NCBI RefSeq assembly: GCF_037126465.1
Contig: NC_088201.1
Coordinates: 8,561,001-8,625,000 of the forward strand
Direction: 5' to 3'
Source of the DNA: Ornithodoros turicata
Taxonomy: Eukaryota; Arthropoda; Arachnida; Ixodida; Argasidae
DNA: 64,000 nucleotides
Of the stretch, positions 24,093 to 37,600 are shown piece after piece; position 1 is the stretch's first letter; the number at the start of each line of letters is the position of its first letter. Under the pieces are notes generated by a model. The model was not told the DNA's origin and did no database searches. It was given only the letters and a program-made list of their open reading frames with translations. The position numbers and the translations under genes were made by a program.

Positions 24093-24908
24093 CCAGACTT
24101 GTACAAAATACTGAGCAAAAGTATTTAAAATAAGATACTAAATAGTCTACGGAAAAAGTATTTAAAATACAGTACGAAATACTCAAAACTGAAAGTAATT
24201 TGAGTAGAGTACTAAATACTCTAAGAAGTATTTAAGATACTATTTAAAGTACTTTAGTATTAGCAGTAAGTGAAACGCATATTCTGAACGTGGCCTTACA
24301 AATGAAAGGAATAAACTTCATCAGCCATGCATATCTTTCATTTGCAACGTCTTGGTGTAAAGTAATGTTTGGTGAACTTTGGTGAACCCAAGTAAACTTT
24401 GTTGATATGTTCTTACCCAAAACTTCGTAATCCCTCCTGTATGTCGGTTCGGGTCTTTCAACCTCTGGCACGTGTTTATTGATTTGATGACCAAGGAAAT
24501 AAATGCCGGGATTATCTTGTACCTAATCCCCTGGTGATTCACCTGGCAATATGAATAGGAACGGTTCTCTGACGAAGCTGGCTATTGAGAAACAAGGCCA
24601 GGCTTGGGACCAGCCTATTGTACAAGAGGATAAATGAGAGATTCGCGAATTCCCGAAAAAAAGAAAACGAAGAAAAAGGGGGTTAAATTCCAGTGAGCTG
24701 AAAATCTCGGCACGGCGGGAAGCGTGCTGGATATGGCTTGACGAGGAAGGAAAGTATTTTGAGTACTGAGTAGCAAATACCGAAAAAAGTATTTTAAATA
24801 CATTAAAAATACTTGTCGCAAAAAGTATTGAGTAGAGTACCAAAATACCGGAAAAAGTATTTAAAATACTGTATTTTGAGTACGTACTCAAGATACGTAC
24901 AAGTCTGG
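24093..24908. mobile_element. hAT-like non-autonomous element with AAATACT subterminal array, 816 bp
   Basis: Ends CCAGACTTGTAC and GTACAAGTCTGG are inverted, flanked by AGTACTAG (24085-24092) and ACTACTAG (24909-24916), a 7/8 match for an 8-bp duplication. Within about 160 bp of each end are many copies of AGTATTTAAAATAC-like words. The interior encodes nothing recognisable. Confidence 0.75.
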
Positions 24909-25252
24909 ACTACTAGCCAATCGTGGCCGTGCCTCGGCCGCCGTAGCCATGGATACAAGCCGCCATCTGCTGGATGGGCGGCCACTTGTAGCTACAGAAA
25001 GCGTGTGTTTCTAATCATCTGCGGCGACGGGCAGAAGCAGACAATTTCCTGACTCTTTAGGTCCACATAGCGAAAGAGGAAGATCACGCTTTAGGCAGGC
25101 TTTGTTTGTCTAGGTAGCGTTAGGTTGTATTAGATCTGCACTCTTGTCACTTAACTTCCTTGCGCATTTCAATGTTATTCGTAAGCTCAAGGAACCGTGC
25201 CTCAATCAACGCACACCCAGGATACCACGCAAGACACTTCGCAGTATGTCCC

Positions 25253-25695
25253 CTAGTCATCCACTACTGTATGGATCGCACTCCGGAGTTGCTTCATGCA
25301 CTTCTCCATAGCCTCGAGGAATGATTGCTTTCGCTTACAGTCATCAATTCCGGGAGCACAGCTGTGCTGGCGAGCCAACACGGCATACCGCGCGGCACGG
25401 CTGAGCAATCTTCCCCGCAAGAGAGAGCTATCGTTCTCCTGCCAACCCCCATCGCGTTCCTTGCTTCCTACTATGCAAATGATTTTTCCTGACGTATCGT
25501 TTGGAGGCAATAAAGCCGATCGAGCCTCTCTCCTCAAAGCGCATTTCTCGCACGTGCTCACGTTTTTCTCCTCGCGATGCTCCGCCTTGCGTAGCAGAAG
25601 ACACAGAGGACAGGAGACGATGTTGAGAATACCCACGGTACGCATCACCCATGGGAATCCCACCTGTTTGACGAGGTAACCTGCTACAGCGGGTC
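25253..25695 (-). CDS. transporter exon 15 (TM12, C-terminal tail, stop)
   Basis: Acceptor TTTTTCCTACAG, stop at 25253-25255. Encodes GPAVAGYLVKQVGFPWVMRT then VGILNIVSCPLCLLLRKAEH (TM12). A hydrophilic tail of about 100 residues rich in Arg, Lys and Cys follows. Vertebrate VMAT tails are shorter. The tail contains several Cys, a region that would face the cytosol. Confidence 0.93.
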
Positions 25696-28600
25696 CTGTA
25701 GGAAAAATCATAGTAGAGCGACATCAGATAGCTTAACGGGACATTCAAGTCAGTGTGTGAACTGTTTAGCGAGTTGACTTGTTCTCGATTGTTCGTTTAT
25801 GTTCCTATTGTTTGGCTTTGCACTCTAAGGAAAAAAAAAAGGGAGTAAGTTCGGAGTAAAAAGAGTAGTAATTGCTTAGTCTTTGTAGGAACTAGATGCA
25901 TTGCCACAGGCGTTAGTCCCTTACTGGAATGAATACACTGAAGTTTACGCGAACTTTAGGTAATATACATAAGCTCATCGTCAGAATGTACACGAATGAT
26001 GTCAATGTTGATGTCGATTTTGCTAGCGCATATGGCTTTAGAAATACAACCCTCCGGGATACTTGTTATGCGTGGCGGTGGAAACGGTTCCTCAGTGAAA
26101 ATTACACGAACTTACCTAAACAATATGCGAGGCTCACAGCTGTTTCAGCAATGGCGAAAACTGTGCCATACGAAGTGGAATGCCTCGAATCCACTAACAG
26201 AGCAAGCAGAGGCATCAGGGCAGCGTCGACGATGCCTAAGAGCCAAACACGCATGGGTGGGTGAACTTTGACAATAACAGCAACAGATAAATTAATTATG
26301 ATGGCTGAGGAAATTCGCCACATGAGGTGCTGCCCACTACCCCAAGGCACAATGGGCAGGAGGAGATGTGTCCTGATGATGAGGTGATGAACGAGGCTGA
26401 ATACCAGGTCGATAGTCAGCATACTACTTCGACAAGCTTCCACTAGGTTCCCAGATGAATGATGAATGATGAATGATGAATGAATGAATGATGAATGAAT
26501 AGATTCGTGAACGCTATCGCCCGTATTCAATTGCCATAAAACACACACCATAGTAAAGTAGCAAGTAGGCTTTAAGCAGAACATACAGATTGCCTGATTC
26601 GTAATATTCTTCAAATGTCAAAAAAATAATATTTTACATTTTCCACTAAGCCCTCTTGTTGTTGTTGTTGATGATGATGATGATGATAATAATGATTTAG
26701 TTTTTATGGCGCACAAGCAAAAGGGTATTCTGTCGCTGTCGGTGCCATTCGCAGAAACGAAGAAGCTTACCACCAGCGCACTAAAATAAAAAGAGAAACA
26801 CCACGCAACACTCTGTCGTGGTGCAGCACATCGATCCCGCGTGGAGAGGGTGAGATGAGGCGCAGAGAAGAAACTTACGGAGATGTTGTCCCCTATACAA
26901 TCGAAACTGGCCGGCGACTTGAAACCGCTAACATGAACGCGTCGATGCTTGTATATACATGTCTGCGAGTGGGAAAAGGGGAAAGTAATGGAAAACTAAT
27001 AGGGAGTTTCAGCAGTGCGGAAGGTCTTTACGATATGTACGGCTCCGAACATATGATAAGCCAATCGGCTCGTTCCTTTCAAGTGGCTGACACCACGTTG
27101 ATGATCATTTACCTGCTCCCTTTATCGTATCGCTTTCGTAGAGCGCTCCCGATCTGCTAAAACTCCTTATTAGTCCTTAGTCCTAAGTCCTAATTAGTCC
27201 TAAAGATTAGTCCTGATTAGTCCTTATTAGACTGAGACTTCGTGTTGTGTCTATCCCTTCGTGTTCCCTAGTCTCGGGGTTTTACATTATGCATCATCTT
27301 CCCCAGCTCGCTTGCTTCCTAGCCATTTTTTCACTGTCTTTATTAGTGTGCGTAACGAGACGCAATGTCCATGAGAAATTTCATCAAGGGTCCGGTGGCT
27401 CGCCGCCTTAGGTTAGCCAGCTATGCTAAACAGCTTGTTCAGGTAGAATGGACGGTGGTCTAGTCGTTGTGATGTAGCTCGAACGTCACTTCGATACGGA
27501 TTGTATCGGAAGCAATGAACGAGGACGTGAGCTGTGATTGCCGCTTCGCTGCATGTGCGGTAATTTGGCGAGCTCACCTTCCCAAGCTTCTAGAGCAGGG
27601 GCCTCAAACTCTATAATCGCGTCGCGGGCCGCATTGACCTTACAGCACATCGTGGACGGCCACGCAGAAAAGGAATCGCGCCAATTACCATAAACGAACC
27701 TGATATATATACCATAAATTTAAAAAGAATATACACAAAAAAGAGGAGCGGTGCAGGTAGTTTTCGTACAGGTGGACGGTGTGTGCAGAATTAATGACTG
27801 AAAAACTCCACTTGACACAGCAAGAGAAATAAATAAGCTGCCTTTCAAATCGGGTAATGAAATGTGAAAAACGATCCGAGAAAAAAAAAGTAGCCCTTCA
27901 CAAACGATTATGACAATGTTCAGGAGCACTGAAATTATCTCGGATTTCCTAGGCGCTCTATTGTTGCCTTTGATTACAGTTTGAAATTGGAAAAAGAAAT
28001 GGAAAAATCAGCGAGAAATAGCTAGCTGACATTATTGCCAGTGGGTGGCTTCGTGTTTGCTACTTTAATATCACTCCTAAAAATTAAAATGCGATGGCCT
28101 TTGTACGTAACTGTTCCGTCTCTGCTTCGTTATTGTGTCCCTATTTGATTTGTGCGAGAATTTAGATGAGCCATCTTAATCCTCGCACTAGTTACGGTGG
28201 CAGTTTACCAAAGTGCACGCGAAGACCAGGTTGCTGTGTCCGTAACTTGGTGGGGTTCATGAGCCGCAAGAAGCGCTCGCATGCGAAAATTCTGCCTCAC
28301 ATGGACAGGGCAGCAGTACGCCGAGAAAGGCTAAAAACAATGCCTGAAAATCCGGTTTTATTCCTAATCCTTCGTTGAATTTTTTTGCGGGGGTGTCTTC
28401 CGTCTCTTTGGTGGTCGAGGACCCGCGGGCCACGTGCGGCCTACACCCTGTGCCCCTGTGCTACACCCTTAAAATAAGGGTGTACTTTGACTCCTTTTCC
28501 TTGCCACATATATCACTGCCTTTTGATAAGAGTACAATTACTCTCAAAAAGGAGTCTCCTCACTGTGTGTGAGAGGGAGTGTGAGAGGGAGAGGGGGAGA

Positions 28601-31600
28601 GAGAGGAGTAAGAGTATCCTCACTCCCTGAAGGGAGTGAGGATACTCTTTAACTCCCTACTGGAGATTACTCTCCAGCAGGGAGTAAAAGGGTCTGAAGG
28701 GAGCGAGGAGACTCCTTTTTGAGAGTACCTGTACTCTCCAAAAGGGAGTGATATATATATATGTGGCAAGGAAAATGAGTTAGAGTACACCTTTTTTTAA
28801 GAGCATAGAGGAATGCGCGACCGAAAGGGACATGAAGGACAGCCGGTGTGTCAATGTTTGATTACACGCGGCGTTTGGGTTGAGAGCCGGAAGGATAACG
28901 GTGGGTCCGCCAACTCTATCCAAGAGGCTGGACTTGGCACCATCCAATCGCCTTACTTTGCAGGTTCATACACCCATTTCTTCACGAGAAGAATAGGAAA
29001 CGGTAGTTTGAATAATATAATAATAATTACAATAACGATAATTATAATATTAACAACAACAACAGCAAAAACAATAATATAATAACGGTCGTGTCGCCTT
29101 TGTTTCAGGACAGGTTGCTTCAATGGTGTTGTTATAAGAGCAAGCAGGTGGTGTTGGTAAATGCGCACGTTTGCCGAAGTTGGCCTTAAGTTGACGGGCA
29201 ACCTGTCTTCTCGCGCGAATATGAAGCTGATGATTGTTAATGAGAACGAGCAGGATGAGGAGCCCTTGGGGGGACGGCACCCAAACTCTTGATCTGTCTT
29301 CACTTTCATGAGTTGCTACTGCATACGTCTCATTTTTGTCCGCTGTCTCCTATGATCCAGACTCTTTTAATTCCTCGTTGTGCTTCATTCCCAGCCCCAT
29401 CTGGTAAACGAATATTCCTGAGAGTCGTTTTGTTCGTTCGTGGAAGATGTCTTTTCCTTGCCCTGTCCTATGATCAGCAAGACTTCATGATATGGTCGAT
29501 TGCTTCTGATTCGTTACATTGTTCGCCTTGGATTATCCGACAGATGTATGACTTGCAGAAGTTGCTTGTGAGCGCAACCCCGTGCTGACCTTATGGGCTA
29601 TAGCGACTATAGAGGGCCTGTCACACTGACGCGGCACGACAGGATTTTTGTGCGAGCGACAGCCGGAAGTTGAGTGTCCTGTCGTGTCGAACATCACGTC
29701 ACACCGGCGAGACACGTCAACTCCGGACACGACATCCCTCTGCGACACGTTTAGTCGCGTGTTGTTGACAACTACCCTCGACAGATGCCGTGTCGTGTCG
29801 CGCGTCACGCTGCATGAACTCGGCAGTTGGCGGATGTCGTGAAGACCTGAATGCAAGTGGCGGACGCGTATACGCTGCTTTAGCCGCGCCTTCGATTTAT
29901 GTTGATGTGGACAACAGCGACGACGAGGTTGAGCGGAGAAGAATTTGGTCGCGGTCTTGGCTACTGCGCGGCAAACGTGTCGGTTGCTATACGAGAATCA
30001 CAGTGGGAACTCGAGGATCGCGGTGAGGATGGGGGTTATGGTAATGGCAGGATCGGCTCGCTGTTGGCGGTGGCGACGAATAAAGTGCATTACGAGGAGC
30101 AATGAGGATACATTCTCAATTATCGTCACAGAAATATTGGAGAATACTTAGTGCAAGAAATTAGGTGAGCGTAGAGGATGTCGCCCTCTTTGGATCCGCA
30201 CCAACTTGCCTCCTTCTTTGTTCTTCGAGGAGTGGATGTCTGCGTGGACGGAGCCACGCCGGCAACAGAAAGTCCTCGGCTTCGACTGCCGTGTACGTTA
30301 CGCGCCCGGTGAACTTGTTCTGGACATTCCGATGCGTGTTCGGTACTAAATGCAGCCCCGGACGATACACGGACTTTTAGAAACTGACAAAATTTTCCCC
30401 TAACGTGCATCATATTTTTACAGGAAATATCAGCATCATGTCTCAAACCCATATTAAGAAGGAGAGAGGGGGAAAAAAAAGCCTTCAAGTTTGGTTAATG
30501 AATTCGTTGACCCGCTCCTTTTGTCATGTCCTGTCCCTGCGCAGAAGCTGCCTAATTACTAATATTTCTATCAGCATATTTCATATTTTATTTACCCATA
30601 CAACCATTATATAAACAAAAGAAAAAGTGCATACATATCGATATCTCTATCGATGCAATATCGATATCTATATCGATGTAAGATCGAATTTCATATGGAT
30701 GTGAATACCGATATCTTTACCGATAAATATTGATATTCTAAAATTATCGATAACATCGCAGGCATAAAATATCGATAAGAATATTGATATCGTTCCATCC
30801 CTACAGCAGTGACGACGAGTCTGAGGGGAAGCAAATGTGGTCGCGACCACGGCTGGTGTACCGCAAGCGTCTCAGTTGTTATCAGAATTTGATGCGCGAG
30901 CTTGCACTGGAAGATCGCAACGGATATCGAAGACCGCGAAGAAAAACGCGCGTAAACGGGTTTCTAAAAAAACAAACAAATAGAACGGTGGAGAATGTGC
31001 CCGTTTAACGATTTGTGATCACAGATGTTTGAACAGAGTTTAAACATCACACGACATGGTCGTACGACACGTATCATACGACAGTGTTCTGCAGTCCCAC
31101 TGACGAAACAAGTCTTACGACACTGATTCTCTTGCTGTGTCGCGGAGGCGTCGCGGAGGTGTGATCGTATGTCGGCGACATCCTGAGACAACGACTCGAC
31201 ACGACACGACTGCTTTCGACTTCTTGTGTCGTGTCGCAGGGTGTTGCATGTCGTGTCGCACCAGTGTGACAGGGCCCTAATTCGGCGACATCCTTGGACA
31301 ACGAGTCCACACGACACGACTGCTTTCGACTTCCTGTGTCGTGTAGCAAGCTGTTGTATGTTGTGTCGCACCAGTGTGACAGACCCCTAACTTCGTGCGC
31401 CGTGGGCAACTGCTAGTTCGTATCCGCCGTGTCGTGTCCTACTATAGGATAGTGGTGTGTTTGTATGCCGAAGTGCACGGGCCTCACCTTGGTAGACAAC
31501 CTGCAGTCCTGCACGATGCGCATTCAGGAGCGGAAGTCATCCCCATATCATCGTCATCATGTATTTCTGTCTCTCTCTCGCGCGCGCGCATTCAGGTATA

Positions 31601-34600
31601 GCACAGATCATGAGTTCAGCGATCACAGCAGCATTCACACCAACCAGAGTGCAGCACTGAATTGTATTTGCGCTCGCTTGTCCTGGCTCAGCCAATTCCT
31701 TGGCTCGCCGTTCAGGAACCCACGAGCCAGCTTCCATCTATTTGACTGAGTCGTTAAAGCTTCGGTGTAGCTTTCGCGACGTATCCTTGGTGTACGACGG
31801 ACGTCGCTGTTACCGTCATGTTTCTTCGCTAATGATTCAGTGTTCAGGGAATGTTACGAGGTTCTCAGCCGAGGTTTCTCTGCCATTACGCGCATCCAAC
31901 ACATCATTCACTTTGAAGAATGATAACATTCGATTGACGTTTTGTGGTCTTGTAATATTTTGGTGGCTGGACCGGTACATGCATTAGGGCGAGCGTCAGA
32001 GTCGAGTAGTGTTTTTATTTTTCATTCTTTCTCTGTTTTCTTTTTTTGTGATACGACGAATCCGTACAAGTTGCTGTTGTCCGGATCGTTGTACTCGGTA
32101 CTTCGGAAGCAATATTTCACTGACATAAATGAAAACACAACTAGTGTTGTGTGGAACTATGCAAAAAGAAAGAAAAAAAGATTGTTTGAAACCGGCAACG
32201 AAGCGTTATTAATGAAAGCTATATAACCATCATCGACTGCAAGGTACAGTGATGTTCATCAGTCACAGCGCTCCACAAAATTGGGAACAGAGACCTGGGA
32301 ACGTTGTTCAGCGCGTTTTCCGAACGAACCGCAGAAATCGAATAAAGGGAATCATTTTTTGGCACTATCAGTGCGTGAGGCATAGAGCGTTAATCAGACC
32401 GCCAGTGCCTCCCTCGAACTACATGTGCGTTGTAAGCGCTTAAAACTTGCAGCCGCAAAGTTTATAGACACAAATATGTACTATCTCTAGGAAGAATCTC
32501 TCTATCTATACCTGCGTTGTGGCTCCTTCTAACGTAAGCTTTTGCGAAGCTGAACATGAATTCTCGCACAGGGCTCAGCTTCAAGAAAGCTTGTGACATT
32601 TCTATTTCTACAGCAAAAAGTTGCATCGTGTTCGCGTATGAATTTTCATAGTATGAACGTGAAAAGTGTCAACGGATAATAAAGAGATTTAAGAGAAAAC
32701 TCACCGATACCTAGTCCCAAACCGAAGTGAGGACCGACGAGGTGCAGTACGCTTGTAGCCACGGGAATCTGATGAACATGCATATATCTGATGAACAGTC
32801 ATATGATCGGGATTCTTGATTAAGAATGAACAAGACACGCACCAGTATCGCAGATGCTCCTACCAGAAGCATCGATGACATGGCCGTGCCCCACCTGTCA
32901 ATAAACAGAGCGCTTTTACATTCAAACTCAATGCTCTCAAAGAGCGCTTTTCATGGCCGGAAGCGTTATAGGGGTTGCTGGAAACGTGGTGCATCACAGC
33001 TTATACCCTTACTTCTTTTGGTTGACCTCCACGTAAGTTGGACGTTATATTATGATGATGCGAACAATAAATTTATTTATTCATCTGATCTGAGCGTACG
33101 TTACGTCACTCATTGGTTACGACAAGTGACATCCCCTTCTCAAGGTGTGCGAGGAGGAAACTTCGTGAAAACCGTAGACATGTCGCAAGCAAGAACGGAA
33201 GACTACGCACCTGCCATTTCTAACGGCAACTTTTCCAAAAAAGCTGGTACCGATGAGATATCCGAGACTGTCTGGGATGAATACAGTTCCTGCGATAAGT
33301 ATAAGATATTATCCCACTAGAAACGTCGTGCACGAGCGTAGAAGATAGTAAATGCAATAGAGCAACTGCAGCAGGCGCGCCGTGTGGAGAGTAAAGATCA
33401 GAATTCAACAGAGCGCAGTTCTTCTGCGTTTCTTCGAAGACCTTACTGATTTGTTATGTTTATACATTGTATTACTCTGCACTATTAAACTTCATATGAT
33501 AATATACAATGTTTCTTTTTTTGTTTTGTAATAATTTACAGATATTTTACGAAAGTGCTATGAGAGCAGCGCAGATGCCATTTTCACAGTTATGCGGCCA
33601 GGCGCACGTCGTTTCGGAGAGAGTATGAAACTACTACATGATTACTTACCTACGGTTCATTAATTGACTCGAAATTTAATTGACTCCTTCTACGGCATAA
33701 GGTTATACCAGAGGTGTTACAAATAAAAAAAGGTTAATTATGGGCTTTCGGGCAAAAGCGAGGTAACAGAATGGGAGACGATCCTCGTTGAGAGCATTTC
33801 AATTTTTAAACAAATCTTGAAACGAGCACGTGTTGAAATATCAATCGCCGAATACTGTTCTGCAAACGAGCCGAAGCCAAAACCGGGCACCCCGCAGGAG
33901 CTATGGTGGTGGTGTGATTTTTCAGTATTTTGTTCTTCTTTTCCTTTTAGTCGTCTTTTTTTTTCTTTGAATAGCAAGCCGATCTCGGTCTGGCTGACCT
34001 TTCCTTTCTTCTTAATAAACATATGATGTTGATGTTGAGTAATGTAATTGAAGGTGATGAGTATGTTATTATATACATATTATACGTTATAAGCAGGAAA
34101 AATCAGAAGACGACAAAGAGCGTACAGGAAAACACAAATGGGAGTTTATTAACACATATAGGGATAGGGGTCGACGTTTCGGCAGTCAGCGCTGCCTTCG
34201 ACGGGACTGGGGTTTGGTGACAAGAACATGCTTTATACCCCGTCGTCCCCTATACCTATCCCTATATGTGTTAATAAACCCCCCTTTGTGTTTTCCTTTA
34301 AGCCCTTTGTCGTCTCCTGATTTTTCCTGCTTATTTCATTATCGTGGTCAACCGCCCTCCTAAGCCTTTGAATCATATTATATGTTATATATAAGAGTTA
34401 AGTAATGAATTTTAGGTCATTAGTCATACAGCAGTTACATACCCTCTTCGAGAGTATATGTCCGTACGGCCGTATAACCCAACTGCAAAAACGGTGCTTA
34501 TGCTGCTCTCATAGCTTTTCTTATAAAGTCTGTAAAAAAACACATCCTGTATAACAGCTTATAAGTGCCCAAACGTCGCCGTGCCAGCACTGGACAGCTG

Positions 34601-37600
34601 TTTGAGTACTTATAACGTACTTACGTTATATACTACTTACGTTTGAATACTCATAAACTCATTCACTGCGTGCAGCCAAAGAGCTTCGGCTTCTTTTCCT
34701 TCCTTACATCCTATATAGCACGTGCTTTAATGCCTGCTCATTATAAGGTGTCTTTGCGATGCCGTGACTTTAGCTCGCTAGTGCGTCTACCCACCAGTGT
34801 AATCTGTATGCCAATTCAAATCAAATAAGACTCGATATCATTTTACTTTGAAATAATGGCAGTGAATGCAGGAACCTCATTTGCGGGCTCGTTGGTTTGT
34901 AGGACAAGTATGTACCGACGCCATGAGACCACACAGCAGAAATACTGGTACACACAGAATGTGCTGTGTGTAACAATACGGCTCACTGCCAGTGGGATTA
35001 CCGCAACGCACAGCGAATCCCAATTCGTTTTGCCGGAGAGAATAAAACGCAAACAGTGGGGCAGAGAGAATAAGTACTCCCTGGAGGGGTCACTCGGTAG
35101 CAATTTACCGACTCTGTCTCTCTTCTGGGCATTCATGGTTTCCTTCGTTCCAATGGGAGTTCAATTTAGCTCGCTGGCACTTTCAATGTAGCCCTGGTTT
35201 TTCTGTACTTTACTAGCAGCTGTACTGTTGCAGTTAGGAATATGTGGATGTCCAACATGTCACGGGGAGTGCTGCACGTACTGAGATACAAGAGCGTAAA
35301 TAAGCGAGCGCATGGAGCGTTGTCTGTGTAGGGCGTGCTCTGAAACCTGTTCTGATTTCGCAAGATGTAACTGGTATTGCGAGCTATGTAATGAGAGCTA
35401 TTTACTATTAAATCAATTATATTGAACTCTGCTTGAACACTTCTTTGAACACTTCTTGAACACTTCTTTGAACACTTCTTGAACACTTCTTGAACACGTT
35501 GGTACAGTCCTGTCAACCTTAACAATAACACCGGAAAAAATATGGTCTCGTTCCCGAGCGCGATTACGGCAACCTTTGGGGACATGAGGAAATCTAAGTT
35601 GAACAAAATTATTCTGCTTGTTTAACGGAAGGATTTTGTTCATTTAACGTTCCAGCAGTGGCCCCAGGGTGGCTGTTATCGCGCTCGGAAACGAGACCGA
35701 ATTTCTTCCAGTGTTATTGTTAAGGTTGACGGGAGCTGTACATTCCAAGCCCAGTGTCGCTTGTTTACTTATGTGCGTATTTTTTTTTTCTGACTGATGC
35801 AAAGTGTTTAAAGAAAGAAAGCGTAAATTAATTTAGCGTACACTAGAAACATTGTAGACTGTAATAATAAATTTGTTTTAAGAGGAACATGATTGCTTAT
35901 AGCTGAGACCTTGGAATTGCTTAATCCTTTCACTTCCTTTGATTACACGCGTCTCACTTATAGAACTCAGGCTGATTAAACAAAATCGAGTCATTTACTT
36001 TGTAACACTTTCGGCGTGGGCATGCAGAAAACAAGGTTCAACCGACTACGTTGAGCCGTGTTTCCCGTGTGCCCACGCTCGCGCAATGAACCTGTTTCAT
36101 AATGGACCTTTTTCACATACGCGCCGTATCCTAGCGGTTCTCCAGCGAACCACGCTAGGCGTGCGCACGACCTACTAGATTATAACGACCATGTCACAAT
36201 CAGCAAACCCTATGAGGTGAATGTCCGCACGATCCGCCAGGGGCGCTACTGACGCGCCCTGGCAGACTGGCGCACGATTGGACGATGGAAATTTGAATTC
36301 TGAACTCGCAGAAGCGTATGTACGACAACCGTAGCAGACGACAGCGATAGCTCCTATGAAAACGCGTAGAATGATGATAATAATCAACCTCAGAATTAAA
36401 CATCTGTGGAAGTCCACAGCTTGTACAGAAATACTAAGGTAAGCTGAAGTACAAAGTATTGTAGAAGTTGAGGAAGAAATAACAAGGACGATCAGAAGCG
36501 CCACCGCTGCCTTTCAAAAATGCGGCGCATGGGAGGGGTACGCCTGACATGGTCGTTATAATCTAGTAGGTCGTGGGCGTGCGTCAAAACAAATCCACGT
36601 GGGTAGCACAAAGGACCAAAACCGGTCCGGAGTGGTACCGACGAGCTCTCCCCGTTCGTGCAGTCTTCCCACTGGTCCCCACGTCTGTCGTCCCCATGCT
36701 GCGCCATCTAGTGAAGATGGAGATAACCCTCTCCCGCGCCTCAAGGTCATGCGCATGCGCATAGGCCATTGTGAAAAAAAAGTCTATTGCCTATGTGCAC
36801 ACGTGTAGCGCCTGTGGCCTTAAATGCGGCACGGAATATTCTCTCTACGCTGGACAGATAGCGTTTTACACACCAGATTATAAACTCCGAGTACGACGCG
36901 TGCGCATGAGACATGGCACTGCGACAGCCCTACTAGCGCAACTCCACGACCGCTTTTGTAATTGGGTGACATACATATCGGTTTGTTTAGCTGCGCAACC
37001 ATGGTTCATCCAAGAGCCACCAGGCTGCGACATCATTAGCAAAGAGCTCCATTATTAGTATGGAACTTCACCACCAGGAGGCCTGGATATAATCCTTCCC
37101 TTTCCGGAAACAGTCGGCCGCTGACATTTCTGGAATACGACGTGCAATTTCTCTACCTTCGCGCACGCACAGGCTTAGCCATCGCTCTGGGGAACAATAC
37201 GGTCCACAAGGACGAAAGCTACAGAATTAGCAGTAACTTACGCGCTGGTATAATTACTCACCTAACTCCCATCTGGAAGGGGAAATGGCATCCATTAACC
37301 AAATGGGCAAGCAGGGTTCCAGAATTGCCATGGCGGAAGTGGTTAGGCAAATGGCACCTTCCGAAAAATAAGGTCGAGCCGCAGGAAAAACATGATTAGT
37401 TTCTCGACTGCACCATGCGTCAACGGAACAATACGGAAATTGCGCGCGACGCTGCCGAAGTGTGCGTGCCAGTGGAAGCCAAAAGAGATCAAGACAGTGG
37501 CAGACAAGTGTAATAGGAGGGTCGGTACGAAGCCGAAGAACGATATTTCACAACTTTGAAGATGGAAGAACAATGAATAATCAACACCATTTAGTCGACG

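Larger units (their letters stand above)
29612..31390. mobile_element. PIF/Harbinger-type relic cluster
   Basis: Outer ends are inverted: AGGGCCTGTCACACTGACGC near 29614 and GCACCAGTGTGACAGACCCC near 31368-31387. Inside, 31172-31278 and 31281-31388 are two tandem copies of an ~107-bp end segment with GTCGTGTCG words. Two N-terminal Harbinger nuclease fragments lie within. This suggests two or more related insertions collapsed together, interrupted by an AT-rich ATCGATAT array. Confidence 0.7.

Noticed and set aside
34843..35191. Overlapping ~100-codon ORFs on both strands as a transporter exon
   Set aside because: No SLC18 motif, and exons 10 and 11 already join in phase across this region.
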